Shown here one piece after another: positions 9,576 to 18,160 of a stretch of DNA of 64,000 nucleotides; the stretch's first letter is position 1, and each line of letters starts with the position of its first letter. Source of the DNA: Streptomyces flavochromogenes (GTDB lineage Bacteria; Actinomycetota; Actinomycetes; Streptomycetales; Streptomycetaceae); contig NZ_JNZO01000003.1 of NCBI RefSeq assembly GCF_000717595.1, positions 186,001 to 250,000 of the forward strand, given 5' to 3'. The notes under the pieces were generated by a model. That model worked only from the letters and a program-made list of their open reading frames with translations, had not been told where the DNA came from and searched no databases. Position numbers and translations under genes: made by a program.

Positions 9576-10139
9576 TTAAGCCGGGTCGGTCTCGGCGTCG
9601 GTCGAGGGATCGATCTCCCGCAGGAGGCCGGTGGTCACGTCGAAGACGAAGCCCCGGACGTCGTCGGAGTGCAGCAGGAAGGGGGAGGTCCGCACCCGCT
9701 GCATCGACTGCCGGACGTCCTGGTCGACGTCACGGAATGCCTCGACCGCCCAGGCCGGGCGCTGGCCGACCTCGTCCTCCAGCTCGTGCCGGAAGTCCTC
9801 GGTCAGCGACTCCAGGCCGCAGCCGGTGTGGTGCACCAGCATCACGCTGCGGGTGCCGAGGGCGCGCTGGCTGATGGTGAGGGACCGGATCACGTCGTCC
9901 GTGACCACGCCGCCCGCGTTGCGGATGGTGTGGCAGTCGCCGAGTTCGAGGCCGAGGGCGGCGTGCAGGTCGAGACGGGCGTCCATACAGGCGACGACGG
10001 CGACGCGCAGCACGGGACGCGCGTCCATGCCCGGGTCGGAGAAGTCGGCGGCGTAGCGCGCGTTCGCGTCGACGAGACGGTCGGTGACCGTGCCGCCGGT
10101 GCGTATGGCGTCGGCAGTGGGGTGCGCGGAGGTCGACAT
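9576..10139 (-). CDS. Beta-class carbonic anhydrase
   Basis: 187 residues from ATG at 10139 after GGAAG; a GTG seven codons upstream (10160) is possible but lacks a ribosome site. Zinc-ligand motifs are C-M-D-A-R (Cys plus the Asp-Arg dyad) and H-H-T-G-C-G (His and Cys). N-A-G-G-V-V-T-D-D after the first motif also fits. It should interconvert CO2 and bicarbonate in the cytoplasm. The length matches the short actinobacterial type. It is a single gene, divergent from the dcw cluster and downstream of nothing obvious. Confidence 0.9.
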   Translation of the reverse strand: MSTSAHPTADAIRTGGTVTDRLVDANARYAADFSDPGMDARPVLRVAVVACMDARLDLHAALGLELGDCHTIRNAGGVVTDDVIRSLTISQRALGTRSVMLVHHTGCGLESLTEDFRHELEDEVGQRPAWAVEAFRDVDQDVRQSMQRVRTSPFLLHSDDVRGFVFDVTTGLLREIDPSTDAETDPA

Positions 10140-10314
10140 GCTTCCGACGTTAGTGGTCACAGGCCTTACGGGCCTGCTGTGAGAGGGGACAAAGAACCTC
10201 AATGAGCCTTGTTGTGAGGTAACCCACAGGCCTGGACGGCCCCGCCCCGAACGGGTGAGCCGTCCGGAATGTCCCGCCGGCTCTCCGGCGCCGTGCGACG
10301 CGCCAGCCGGTTGA

Positions 10315-10342
10315 TTGACCGGCGGGTCCCGTGGACTAAAGT
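10315..10342 (+). promoter_or_regulatory. Candidate promoter of the dcw cluster
   Basis: TTGACC - 16 bp - TAAAGT lies about 125 bp upstream of rsmH. The 328-bp gap 10140-10467 has no gene; in particular no mraZ precedes rsmH, although mraZ leads the cluster in many bacteria. Confidence 0.5.
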
Positions 10343-10467
10343 GACGCGAAGTTCACGGAGACAACGAGCGACTTCCGCGGTTTCTCCCCCCGTGTGTGCG
10401 GCGGTACCTACGGCTCGGCCTTCTTACCCGCTCGCCCGTACCTCCGCGCCGGATCTGAGAGGGCGCA

Positions 10468-11424
10468 TTGAGCAACGACCGACACGTCCCGGTCATGCTC
10501 CAGCGGTGCCTGGACATGTTGGCCCCCGCCCTGCGGCGCCCCGGAGCGGTCGTCGTCGACTGCACCCTGGGCCTCGGCGGCCACAGCGAGGCACTCCTGC
10601 AGCAGTTCCCCGAGGTGCGGCTCGTCGCCCTCGACCGGGACAAGGAGGCCCTGCGGCTCTCCGGCGAGCGGCTCGCCCCGTACGGGGACCGCGCCACCCT
10701 CGTCCACGCCGTGTACGACGAGCTGCCCGAGGTCCTCGACCGGCTCGGCCTCCCCACCGTCGACGGTGTCCTCTTCGACCTGGGCGTCTCCTCCATGCAG
10801 CTGGACGAGGCCGACCGCGGCTTCGCCTACGCGCAGGACGCCCCGCTCGACATGCGCATGGACCAGACGACCGGCATCAGCGCGGCCGAGGTCCTCAACA
10901 CCTACGCACCCGGCGAGCTGGTCCGCATCCTCCGCGCGTACGGCGAGGAGAAGCAGGCCAAGCGGATCGTCTCGGCGATCGTCCGCGAGCGCGACAAGGA
11001 GCCGTTCAGCAACAGCGCCCGGCTCGTCGAGCTCATCCGCGACTCCCTGCCGCAGGCCGCCAAGCGCACCGGCGGCAACCCGGCCAAGCGCACCTTCCAG
11101 GCCCTGCGCATCGAGGTCAACCGCGAGCTCGACAGCGTCGAGAAGGCCATCCCGGCGGCCGTGAAGGCCATCGGCGTCGGCGGACGGGTCGTCGTCCTCT
11201 CGTACCAGTCCCTGGAGGACCGGATCGTCAAGCAGGTCTTCGCCGCCGGCGCGGCCACCACCGCCCCGCCCGGCCTGCCCGTCGTCCCCGAGAAGTACCA
11301 GCCGCGTCTGAAGCTCCTCACCCGTGGCGCCGAGCTGCCCACCGAGGAGGAGGTCGCCGAGAACCGGCGCGCCGCCCCGGCCCGGCTCCGGGGCGCCGAG
11401 CGGATCCGGGAAGACGTCCTGTGA
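10468..11424 (+). CDS. rsmH: 16S rRNA (cytosine(1402)-N4)-methyltransferase
   Basis: 318 residues. The start is a TTG preceded by GAGAGGG, and the next residues S-N-D-R-H-V-P-V-M match the family N-terminus. The SAM site reads [12 protein letters not shown], and the conserved [11 protein letters not shown] follows, with a helical insert and the C-terminal [10 protein letters not shown] segment. The enzyme N4-methylates C1402 of 16S rRNA. It is the first gene of the dcw cluster here and overlaps ftsL by four bases (GTGA), implying coupled translation. Confidence 0.95.
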   Translation: MSNDRHVPVMLQRCLDMLAPALRRPGAVVVDCTLGLGGHSEALLQQFPEVRLVALDRDKEALRLSGERLAPYGDRATLVHAVYDELPEVLDRLGLPTVDGVLFDLGVSSMQLDEADRGFAYAQDAPLDMRMDQTTGISAAEVLNTYAPGELVRILRAYGEEKQAKRIVSAIVRERDKEPFSNSARLVELIRDSLPQAAKRTGGNPAKRTFQALRIEVNRELDSVEKAIPAAVKAIGVGGRVVVLSYQSLEDRIVKQVFAAGAATTAPPGLPVVPEKYQPRLKLLTRGAELPTEEEVAENRRAAPARLRGAERIREDVL

Positions 11425-11969
11425 GCACGGCGAAGGGGCCGCTCAAAGGGCGGGCCGCGCGGCTCGGACGGCTCATGCCGTCGGGGCCCAGCTCGGCCGC
11501 CCGCACCCCCTTCGTCCTGCTGGTCGTCGTGCTGCTCGGCGGCGGCCTGATCAGTCTGCTCCTGCTGAACTCGGCCCTCAACCAGGGCTCCTTCAAGCTC
11601 AACGAGCTCAAGGACAGGACCACCGAGCTCACCGACGAGGAGCAGGCGCTCCAGCGGGACGTCGACGACTACGCGGCCCCCGACGCCCTGGAGCGGCGGG
11701 CCCGCGAGCTCGGCATGGTCCCCGGTGGCAGCCCGGCCTTCCTGGGCCCGGACGGCAAGGTGCTCGGCGAGCCCTCGGAGGCTGCCGCCCCGAAGCCCAC
11801 CCCCACGCCGAGCCGGAGGCCGACGCCGAGCGGGAAGCCCACGCCGCCCGCCGCCACCGGTTCCCCGAAGCCGGGGACGACCACCGGCGCCGACGCCACC
11901 GGTCCCGCACGGACGGCGCCCGCACGCGCACCCGCACCGCCACCCACCCCGACGAACTCCGGCAGGTGA
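11421..11969 (+). CDS. ftsL: Cell division protein FtsL-like
   Basis: 182 residues from the GTG overlapping the rsmH stop. A basic cytoplasmic N-terminus of ~28 residues leads into one transmembrane helix (about 30-52), then a periplasmic leucine-zipper-like coiled coil ([11 protein letters not shown] to about residue 95) and the short R-A-R-E-L-G-M-V-P motif. The last ~75 residues are Pro/Thr/Ala-rich and longer than in E. coli FtsL. It is recognised by topology and position between rsmH and ftsI. It should join FtsQ/DivIC in the divisome, activating FtsW and FtsI. Confidence 0.85.
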   Translation: MSTAKGPLKGRAARLGRLMPSGPSSAARTPFVLLVVVLLGGGLISLLLLNSALNQGSFKLNELKDRTTELTDEEQALQRDVDDYAAPDALERRARELGMVPGGSPAFLGPDGKVLGEPSEAAAPKPTPTPSRRPTPSGKPTPPAATGSPKPGTTTGADATGPARTAPARAPAPPPTPTNSGR

Positions 11970-11976
11970 CCCGCAA

Positions 11977-13959
11977 GTGCCCCTCAAGGAGCCCCCGCGC
12001 CGCCGCGTCCCCGGACCCGCCCGGCCCGCGCGCCCCCGGCCCGCCTCCGCCGGGGCCCGCACGTCCCGCCCCGCCCCGCGCCCGGCCGCGAAGCGGACCG
12101 CGCCCCGGCCGCCGGCCCGCCGGCCGCGCACCATCCGGCTCGGCAGCCCCCGGCCCCGGCTGCGGCTGGTCTCCCTCGGTCTGACCCTGGTCATGACGGC
12201 CTTCGTGGTGCGGCTGCTCCAGGTCCAGGCCGTCGACGCCAGCGCGTACGCGGCCAAGGCCGACAGGTACCGCTTCCAGGAGTACACGCTCTCCGCCGAA
12301 CGGGGCGAGATCACCGACCGCAACGGCATCGCGCTCGCCGCCAGCGTCGACGCGTACGACATCACCGCCGACCCGCAGCTCTTCACGCCCGAGGTGGCCA
12401 AGGTCCCGGACGCGCCCGAGCAGGCCGCCGCCCTCCTCGCCCCCCTCCTCGGCAAGGAGCCGGCGGAGCTCGCGAAGAAGCTCCGTACCCCCAAGTCCCG
12501 TTACACGCTGCTCGCCCGCAAGCAGACCCCGCAGGTCTGGAACCAGATCAAGGACCTGCGGCGCGTCTACGGACAGAAGGCCCAGCACTCCGCCGGCGGC
12601 ACCGGCGTCAACCTCCTCGGCGGCATCCTCAGCGAGCCCAGCACCAAGCGCGTCTACCCGAACGGCGAGCTCGCCGCCGGGATACTGGGCTACGTCAACG
12701 CCGAGGGCAAGGGTGCCGGCGGCGTGGAGTCGATGCTCGACCCGGAGCTCGCCGGCAAGGACGGCAAGATCCGCTTCACCCAGTCCGGGGGCCGCCAGGT
12801 GCCCACCGCGGGCTCTCAGGGCACCCCCGCCGTCCCCGGCTCCGACATCGAGCTGACCATCGACCGTGACATCCAGTGGGCCGCCCAGCAGGCCATCACC
12901 GAACAGGTGACGAAGTCCAAGGCCGACCGGGGCTACGTCATCGTGCAGAACACGAGGACCGGAGAGGTCCTCGCCATGGCCAACGCCCCCGGCTTCGACC
13001 CCAACGACCTCTCCGCCGCCAACGCCGCCTCCATGGGCAACGCGGCCCTCCAGGACGCCTACGAGCCCGGCTCCACCAGCAAGGTCATGTCCATGGCCGC
13101 CGTCCTGGAGGAGGGCAAGGCGGCCCCCGACACCCATGTCACCGTCCCCAACCGGCTCCACCGCGGCGACCGGCTCTTCAAGGACGACATCGACCACCCG
13201 ACCTGGTACCTGACGCTCAACGGCGTCCTCGCCAAGTCCAGCAACATCGGCACCATCCTCGCCACCGGCCAGCTGGGCGCCACCCAGGCCGAGTCGAACA
13301 AGGTCCTCCACTCCTACCTGCGCAAGTTCGGCATGGGCAGCCCCACCGGCCTGGACTACCCCGGCGAGACCCCCGGCATCCTCGCCAAGCCGCAGGACTG
13401 GTCGACCTCGCAGCAGTACACGATCCCCTTCGGCCAGGGCCTCTCCGTCAGCGCGATGCAGGCCGCCTCCGTGTACTCGACCATCGCCAACGGGGGCGTA
13501 CGCGTCGAGCCGACCCTGGTCCGCGGCACCAAGGGACCCGACGGGCGCTTCACCCCGGCCCCCAAGCCCGAGGAGTCCCGGGTCGTCAGCGAGAAGACCG
13601 CCAAGACCCTCGCCCAGATGCTGGAGTCCGTCGTCGACGACCGGGAGGGCACCGGCAACAAGGCCGCCATCCCCGGCTACCGCGTCGCCGGCAAGACGGG
13701 CACCGCCAACCGCGTCGACCCCGAGCTCGGCCGCTACAAGGGCTACACCGCCTCCTTCGCCGGATTCGCCCCCGCCGACGACCCGCAGATCACCGTCTAC
13801 TGCGCCATCCAGAACCCCACCAAGGGCAGCTACTTCGGCGGCCAGATCTGCGGCCCCATCTACAAGAAGGTCATGGAGTTCGCCCTCAAGACCCTCCACG
13901 TCGCCCCCACGGGCAGCGAGCCCGCCCGACTGCCGGTCATCTTCGACCCCACCCCGTGA
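11977..13959 (+). CDS. ftsI: Septal peptidoglycan transpeptidase FtsI (PBP3, class B PBP)
   Basis: 660 residues from GTG at 11977, seven bases after ftsL. The cytoplasmic head is ~60 residues of Pro/Arg/Ala; one transmembrane helix follows at about 65-86. Then come the PBP dimerisation domain (E-R-G-E-I-T-D-R-N-G) and the transpeptidase domain. Active-site motifs: S-T-S-K near residue 365 (nucleophile Ser), S-S-N near 421 and K-T-G-T near 573. It crosslinks peptidoglycan at the septum, working with FtsW. In Streptomyces FtsI is needed for sporulation septation rather than for viability. No PASTA domain is present. Confidence 0.95.
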   Translation: MPLKEPPRRRVPGPARPARPRPASAGARTSRPAPRPAAKRTAPRPPARRPRTIRLGSPRPRLRLVSLGLTLVMTAFVVRLLQVQAVDASAYAAKADRYRFQEYTLSAERGEITDRNGIALAASVDAYDITADPQLFTPEVAKVPDAPEQAAALLAPLLGKEPAELAKKLRTPKSRYTLLARKQTPQVWNQIKDLRRVYGQKAQHSAGGTGVNLLGGILSEPSTKRVYPNGELAAGILGYVNAEGKGAGGVESMLDPELAGKDGKIRFTQSGGRQVPTAGSQGTPAVPGSDIELTIDRDIQWAAQQAITEQVTKSKADRGYVIVQNTRTGEVLAMANAPGFDPNDLSAANAASMGNAALQDAYEPGSTSKVMSMAAVLEEGKAAPDTHVTVPNRLHRGDRLFKDDIDHPTWYLTLNGVLAKSSNIGTILATGQLGATQAESNKVLHSYLRKFGMGSPTGLDYPGETPGILAKPQDWSTSQQYTIPFGQGLSVSAMQAASVYSTIANGGVRVEPTLVRGTKGPDGRFTPAPKPEESRVVSEKTAKTLAQMLESVVDDREGTGNKAAIPGYRVAGKTGTANRVDPELGRYKGYTASFAGFAPADDPQITVYCAIQNPTKGSYFGGQICGPIYKKVMEFALKTLHVAPTGSEPARLPVIFDPTP

Positions 13960-13975
13960 CCCTCCGGGAGCACCA

Positions 13976-15664
13976 GTGACAACGATCACCCCCCATTCCG
14001 GGAACCGGAAATCGAACTCCGGCGAGGCCCCGGGCTCTTTTGGCCCCCCACAGGGTGCGCCCGGTACGCTCACCGCCGTGCCACACGCTGATCAGTACCG
14101 AACCGCCCCGCCCCGGCCGGAGCAGGCCCGCCCGACACCCCTGGGCGACCTGGCCGCGCAGCTGGGGGTCGACGCCCCCGCAACCGCCGAGATCTCGGGC
14201 ATCACCCACGACTCCCGGGCCGTGCGACCCGGCGACGTGTACGCGGCCCTGCCCGGCGCCCGCGCCCACGGCGCCGACTACGTCGCCCAGGCCGCCGGAC
14301 TCGGCGCCGCCGCGATCCTCACCGACCCGACCGGCGCCGAACGCGCCGCCGCCACCGGCCTGCCGGTCCTGGTCGTCGAGAACCCGCGCGGCCGGATGGG
14401 CGAACTCGCCGCCGAGATCTACGGGCGACCGGGCGCCGACCTCCTCCAGATCGGCATCACCGGCACCTCCGGCAAGACCACCACCGCCTACCTCGTCGAG
14501 GGCGGCCTGCGCGGCTCCGGACACCACACCGGGCTCGTCGGCACCGTCGAGATGCGGATCGGCGACGAGCGCATCAAGTCGGAGCGCACCACCCCGGAGG
14601 CCACCGACCTCCAGGCGCTCTTCGCGGTCATGCGCGAGCGGGGCGTCGACGCCGTCGCCATGGAGGTCTCCAGCCACGCCCTGGTGCTCGGCCGGGTCGA
14701 CGGCTGCGTCTTCGACGTCGCCGTCTTCAACAACCTCAGTCCCGAGCACATGGAGTTCCACTCCGACATGGACGACTACTACCGGGCGAAGGCCGGGCTC
14801 TTCACGCCCCGGCGCAGCCGCCTCGGTGTGGTCAACCTCGACGACGCCTACGGCCGCAGGCTGGCCGGCGAGGCGACCGTCCCGGTCGTCACCTTCTCCG
14901 CCGAGGGCCGCGCCGACGCCGACTGGCGCGCCGAGGACCTCGTCCTCGGGTCCCACGACTCGACGTTCACCGCCGTCGGTCCCGCGGGGGAGCGGATTTC
15001 CGCCAAGGCCCCGCTGCCCGGCCCGTTCAACGTCGCCAACACCCTCGCCGCGATCGTCACCCTCGCCGCCGCCGGCATCGACCCGAAGAGCGCCGCCGAG
15101 GGCGTCGCCGCCGTCCCCGGCGTACCGGGCCGCCTGGAGCGGGTCGACGCGGGCCAGCCGTACCTCGCCGTCGTCGACTACGCGCACAAGACGGACGCCG
15201 TCGAATCGGTCCTGCGCTCCCTGCGCGAGGTCACCGAGGGCAAGCTGCACGTGGTCATCGGCTGCGGCGGAGACCGGGACACCACCAAGCGCGGCCCGAT
15301 GGGCGCCGCCGCGGCCCGGCTCGCCGACACCGCCGTCCTGACCTCCGACAACCCCCGCTCCGAGGACCCGCTCAAGATCCTCGCCGCCATGCTCGCGGGC
15401 GCCGCCGAGGTGCCCGCGGAGGAACGCGGCGAGGTGCTCGTCCTCGCCGACCGTGCCGCGGCCGTCGCGGCCGCCGTCGCCCGCGCGCAGCCGGGCGACA
15501 CCGTCCTCGTCGCGGGCAAGGGCCACGAGCAGGGCCAGGAGATCGCCGGGGTCGTACGCCCCTTCGACGACCGTCAGGTCCTGCGCGAGGCCATCGCCGA
15601 CCGCTCGCACACCCGGGCTTCCGCGCCGGGCGGAACAGCCAGCCACCAGAACAGTCAGGGATGA
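13976..15664 (+). CDS. murE: UDP-N-acetylmuramoyl-tripeptide synthetase (diaminopimelate-adding)
   Basis: 562 residues from GTG at 13976 with GGGAG upstream; an in-frame GTG at 14078 would give 528 residues, nearer the family norm, and has promoter-like bases in front. Mur ligase motifs: P-loop G-T-S-G-K-T-T-T near residue 164, E-V-S-S-H-A-L, N-L-S-P-E-H-M-E, and the carbamylated-Lys region Y-Y-R-A-K-A. The D-N-P-R motif near residue 461 marks diaminopimelate as the amino acid added; Streptomyces walls contain the LL isomer. It catalyses the third amino-acid addition to UDP-MurNAc in the cytoplasm. Confidence 0.93.
   Translation: MTTITPHSGNRKSNSGEAPGSFGPPQGAPGTLTAVPHADQYRTAPPRPEQARPTPLGDLAAQLGVDAPATAEISGITHDSRAVRPGDVYAALPGARAHGADYVAQAAGLGAAAILTDPTGAERAAATGLPVLVVENPRGRMGELAAEIYGRPGADLLQIGITGTSGKTTTAYLVEGGLRGSGHHTGLVGTVEMRIGDERIKSERTTPEATDLQALFAVMRERGVDAVAMEVSSHALVLGRVDGCVFDVAVFNNLSPEHMEFHSDMDDYYRAKAGLFTPRRSRLGVVNLDDAYGRRLAGEATVPVVTFSAEGRADADWRAEDLVLGSHDSTFTAVGPAGERISAKAPLPGPFNVANTLAAIVTLAAAGIDPKSAAEGVAAVPGVPGRLERVDAGQPYLAVVDYAHKTDAVESVLRSLREVTEGKLHVVIGCGGDRDTTKRGPMGAAAARLADTAVLTSDNPRSEDPLKILAAMLAGAAEVPAEERGEVLVLADRAAAVAAAVARAQPGDTVLVAGKGHEQGQEIAGVVRPFDDRQVLREAIADRSHTRASAPGGTASHQNSQG
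14065..14080 (+). promoter_or_regulatory. Possible internal leaderless start for murE
   Basis: TACGCT (14065-14070) lies seven bases before an in-frame GTG (14078), the spacing of a Streptomyces leaderless promoter. The 102 bases upstream of it have lower GC at codon third positions than the rest of murE. Confidence 0.3.
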
Positions 15665-15668
15665 AGCA

Positions 15669-17093
15669 GTGATCGCCCTCTCCCTCGCCGAGATCGCCGA
15701 AATCGTCGGCGGGCAGGCGCACGACATACCGGATCCGGCCGCCCGGATCACCGGGCCCGTCGTCATCGACTCCCGCGAGGTGCGGGCCGGTAGCCTGTTC
15801 GCGGCCTTCGCCGGTGAGCAGGTCGACGGCCACGACTACGCGGAACGCGCCGTCGCGGCGGGTGCGACGGCCGTCCTCGCGGCCCGCCCCGTCGGCGTCC
15901 CCGCCCTCGTCGTCGACGACGTCCAGGCGGCGCTCGGGGCCCTCGCCCGAGCCGTCGTCGAACGGCTCGGCACCGATGTCGTCGCCCTCACCGGCTCCGC
16001 CGGCAAGACGTCCACCAAGGACCTGATCGCCCAGGTCCTCGACCGGCACGCGCCCACCGTCTGGACGCCCGGTTCGCTCAACAACGAGATCGGTCTGCCG
16101 CTCACGGCGCTCCGCGCGAGCGACGAGACCCGGCACCTGGTCCTGGAGATGGGCGCCCGCGGCATCGGGCACATCCGCTACCTCACCGGCCTCACCCCGC
16201 CCCGTATCGGCCTCGTCCTCAACGTGGGCACCGCCCACATCGGCGAGTTCGGCGGCCGGGAGCAGATCGCCCAGGCCAAGGGCGAGCTCGTCGAAGCGCT
16301 TCCGTCGGCCGAGGAGGGCGGTGTCGCGGTCCTCAACGCCGACGATCCGCTGGTCCGCGCGATGGCGAGCCGCACCAAGGCCCGCGTGACCTTCTTCGGC
16401 GAAGCGGACGAAGCGGCCGTACGGGCCGAGAACGTCCGCCTCACAGAGTCCGGACAGCCTTCTTTCAGGCTTCACACACCCACCGGGTGCAGTGACGTGA
16501 CCTTGCGCCTGTACGGTGAGCACCACGTGTCGAACGCGCTCGCAGCGGCCGCCGTCGCGCACGAGCTGGGCATGCCTGTCGAAGAGATCGCCACCGCGCT
16601 CTCCGAGGCGGGCACCCTGTCGCGCTGGCGCATGGAGGTCACCGAGCGTCCGGACGGCGTGACGATCGTCAACGACGCCTACAACGCGAACCCCGAGTCC
16701 ATGCGAGCCGCCCTGCGCGCGCTCGCGGCCATGGGCAGGGCCGCACAGGCCCGAGGGGCTCGTACGTGGGCGGTGCTCGGCAAGATGGCCGAGCTCGGTG
16801 ACGCATCGCTCGTCGAGCACGACGCGGTCGGACGGCTCGCCGTCCGGCTCAACGTCAGCAAGCTCGTGGCGGTAGGGGACAGGGAAGCGTCCTGGCTGCA
16901 ACTGGGCGCATATAACGAGGGTTCGTGGGGTGAGGAGTCGGTGCACGTGTCCGACGCGCAGGCGGCTGTCGACCTGTTGCGCAGTGAGCTGCGCCCGGGG
17001 GACGTCGTCCTTGTGAAGGCTTCCAGGTCGGTCGGCCTCGAACAGGTCGCCCTGGCGCTCCTCGACACCGAGGGCGAGGTCGCCGTCCGATGA
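15669..17093 (+). CDS. murF: UDP-N-acetylmuramoyl-tripeptide--D-alanyl-D-alanine ligase
   Basis: 474 residues from GTG, with AGGGA eight bases upstream and only four bases after murE. P-loop G-S-A-G-K-T-S-T-K near residue 112, E-M-G-A-R-G-I-G-H and N-V-G-T-A-H-I-G-E-F are the Mur ligase signatures; N-D-A-Y-N-A-N-P is the MurF C-terminal landmark. It joins D-Ala-D-Ala to the UDP-MurNAc-tripeptide, completing the cytoplasmic pentapeptide. It overlaps mraY by four bases. Confidence 0.95.
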   Translation: MIALSLAEIAEIVGGQAHDIPDPAARITGPVVIDSREVRAGSLFAAFAGEQVDGHDYAERAVAAGATAVLAARPVGVPALVVDDVQAALGALARAVVERLGTDVVALTGSAGKTSTKDLIAQVLDRHAPTVWTPGSLNNEIGLPLTALRASDETRHLVLEMGARGIGHIRYLTGLTPPRIGLVLNVGTAHIGEFGGREQIAQAKGELVEALPSAEEGGVAVLNADDPLVRAMASRTKARVTFFGEADEAAVRAENVRLTESGQPSFRLHTPTGCSDVTLRLYGEHHVSNALAAAAVAHELGMPVEEIATALSEAGTLSRWRMEVTERPDGVTIVNDAYNANPESMRAALRALAAMGRAAQARGARTWAVLGKMAELGDASLVEHDAVGRLAVRLNVSKLVAVGDREASWLQLGAYNEGSWGEESVHVSDAQAAVDLLRSELRPGDVVLVKASRSVGLEQVALALLDTEGEVAVR

Positions 17094-18160
17094 GGCAGAT
17101 CCTCTTCGCGGGGGCCATCGGGCTCTTCCTGACCCTGATCGGCACCCCGCTGCTGATCAAGCTCCTCGCCCGCAAGGGGTACGGGCAGTTCATCCGCGAC
17201 GACGGCCCGCGCGGCCACGCCGGGAAGAAGGGCACGCCCACCATGGGCGGCATCTCCTTCATCCTGGCCACGCTCATCGCGTACGCCCTGGCGAAGGTCA
17301 TCACCGGTGAGGACCCGACCTACTCGGGCGTCCTGGTGCTGTTCCTGATGGCCGGCATGGGCCTCGTCGGCTTCCTCGACGACTACATCAAGATCGTCAA
17401 GCAGCGTTCGCTGGGCCTGCGGGCCAAGGCGAAGATGGCCGGCCAGCTGATCGTCGGCATCGCCTTCGCCGTGCTGTCGCTGCAGTTCGCCGACCTGCGC
17501 GGGCTCACGCCCGCCTCCGAGAAGCTCTCCTTCATCACGGACTTCGGCTGGTCCATCGGCCCGGTCCTGTTCGTGGTCTGGGCGCTCTTCATGATTCTCG
17601 CCATGTCCAACGGCGTGAACCTGACGGACGGCCTGGACGGCCTGGCCACCGGCGCCTCGGTGATGGTCTTCGGCGCGTACACCTTCATCGGGCTCTGGCA
17701 GTTCCAGGAGTCCTGTGCGAACGCCATGACCCTGACCAACCCCAACGCCTGCTTCGAGGTGCGCGACCCGCTCGACCTCGCGGTCGTCGCCTCCGCCCTG
17801 ATGGGCTCCTGCTTCGGCTTCCTGTGGTGGAACACCTCGCCGGCCAAGATCTTCATGGGTGACACCGGCTCGCTGGCGCTCGGCGGCGCCCTCGCCGGTC
17901 TCGCCATCTGCTCCCGTACGGAGCTCCTGCTGGCCCTGCTCGGCGGCCTGTTCGTCCTGATCACGATGTCCGTGGTCATCCAGGTCGGCTCGTTCAAGAT
18001 GACCGGCAAGCGCGTCTTCCGGATGGCCCCCCTCCAGCACCACTTCGAACTCAAGGGGTGGTCCGAGGTCCTGGTCGTCGTCCGGTTCTGGATCATCCAG
18101 GGCATGTGCGTGATCGTGGGCCTGGGCCTCTTCTACGCGGGATGGGCAGCAGAGAAGTGA
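17090..18160 (+). CDS. mraY: Phospho-N-acetylmuramoyl-pentapeptide-transferase (MraY)
   Basis: 356 residues with about ten transmembrane helices. Key motifs: K-K-G-T-P-T-M-G-G near residue 45, F-L-D-D-Y-I-K (the conserved Asp-Asp) near 96, N-L-T-D-G-L-D-G-L-A near 180, and F-M-G-D-T-G-S-L followed by the cytoplasmic P-L-Q-H-H-F-E. It transfers phospho-MurNAc-pentapeptide to undecaprenyl phosphate, making lipid I, and is the target of tunicamycin and muraymycins. Four-base overlaps on both sides (ATGA with murF, GTGA with murD) show tight coupling. Confidence 0.96.
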   Translation: MRQILFAGAIGLFLTLIGTPLLIKLLARKGYGQFIRDDGPRGHAGKKGTPTMGGISFILATLIAYALAKVITGEDPTYSGVLVLFLMAGMGLVGFLDDYIKIVKQRSLGLRAKAKMAGQLIVGIAFAVLSLQFADLRGLTPASEKLSFITDFGWSIGPVLFVVWALFMILAMSNGVNLTDGLDGLATGASVMVFGAYTFIGLWQFQESCANAMTLTNPNACFEVRDPLDLAVVASALMGSCFGFLWWNTSPAKIFMGDTGSLALGGALAGLAICSRTELLLALLGGLFVLITMSVVIQVGSFKMTGKRVFRMAPLQHHFELKGWSEVLVVVRFWIIQGMCVIVGLGLFYAGWAAEK

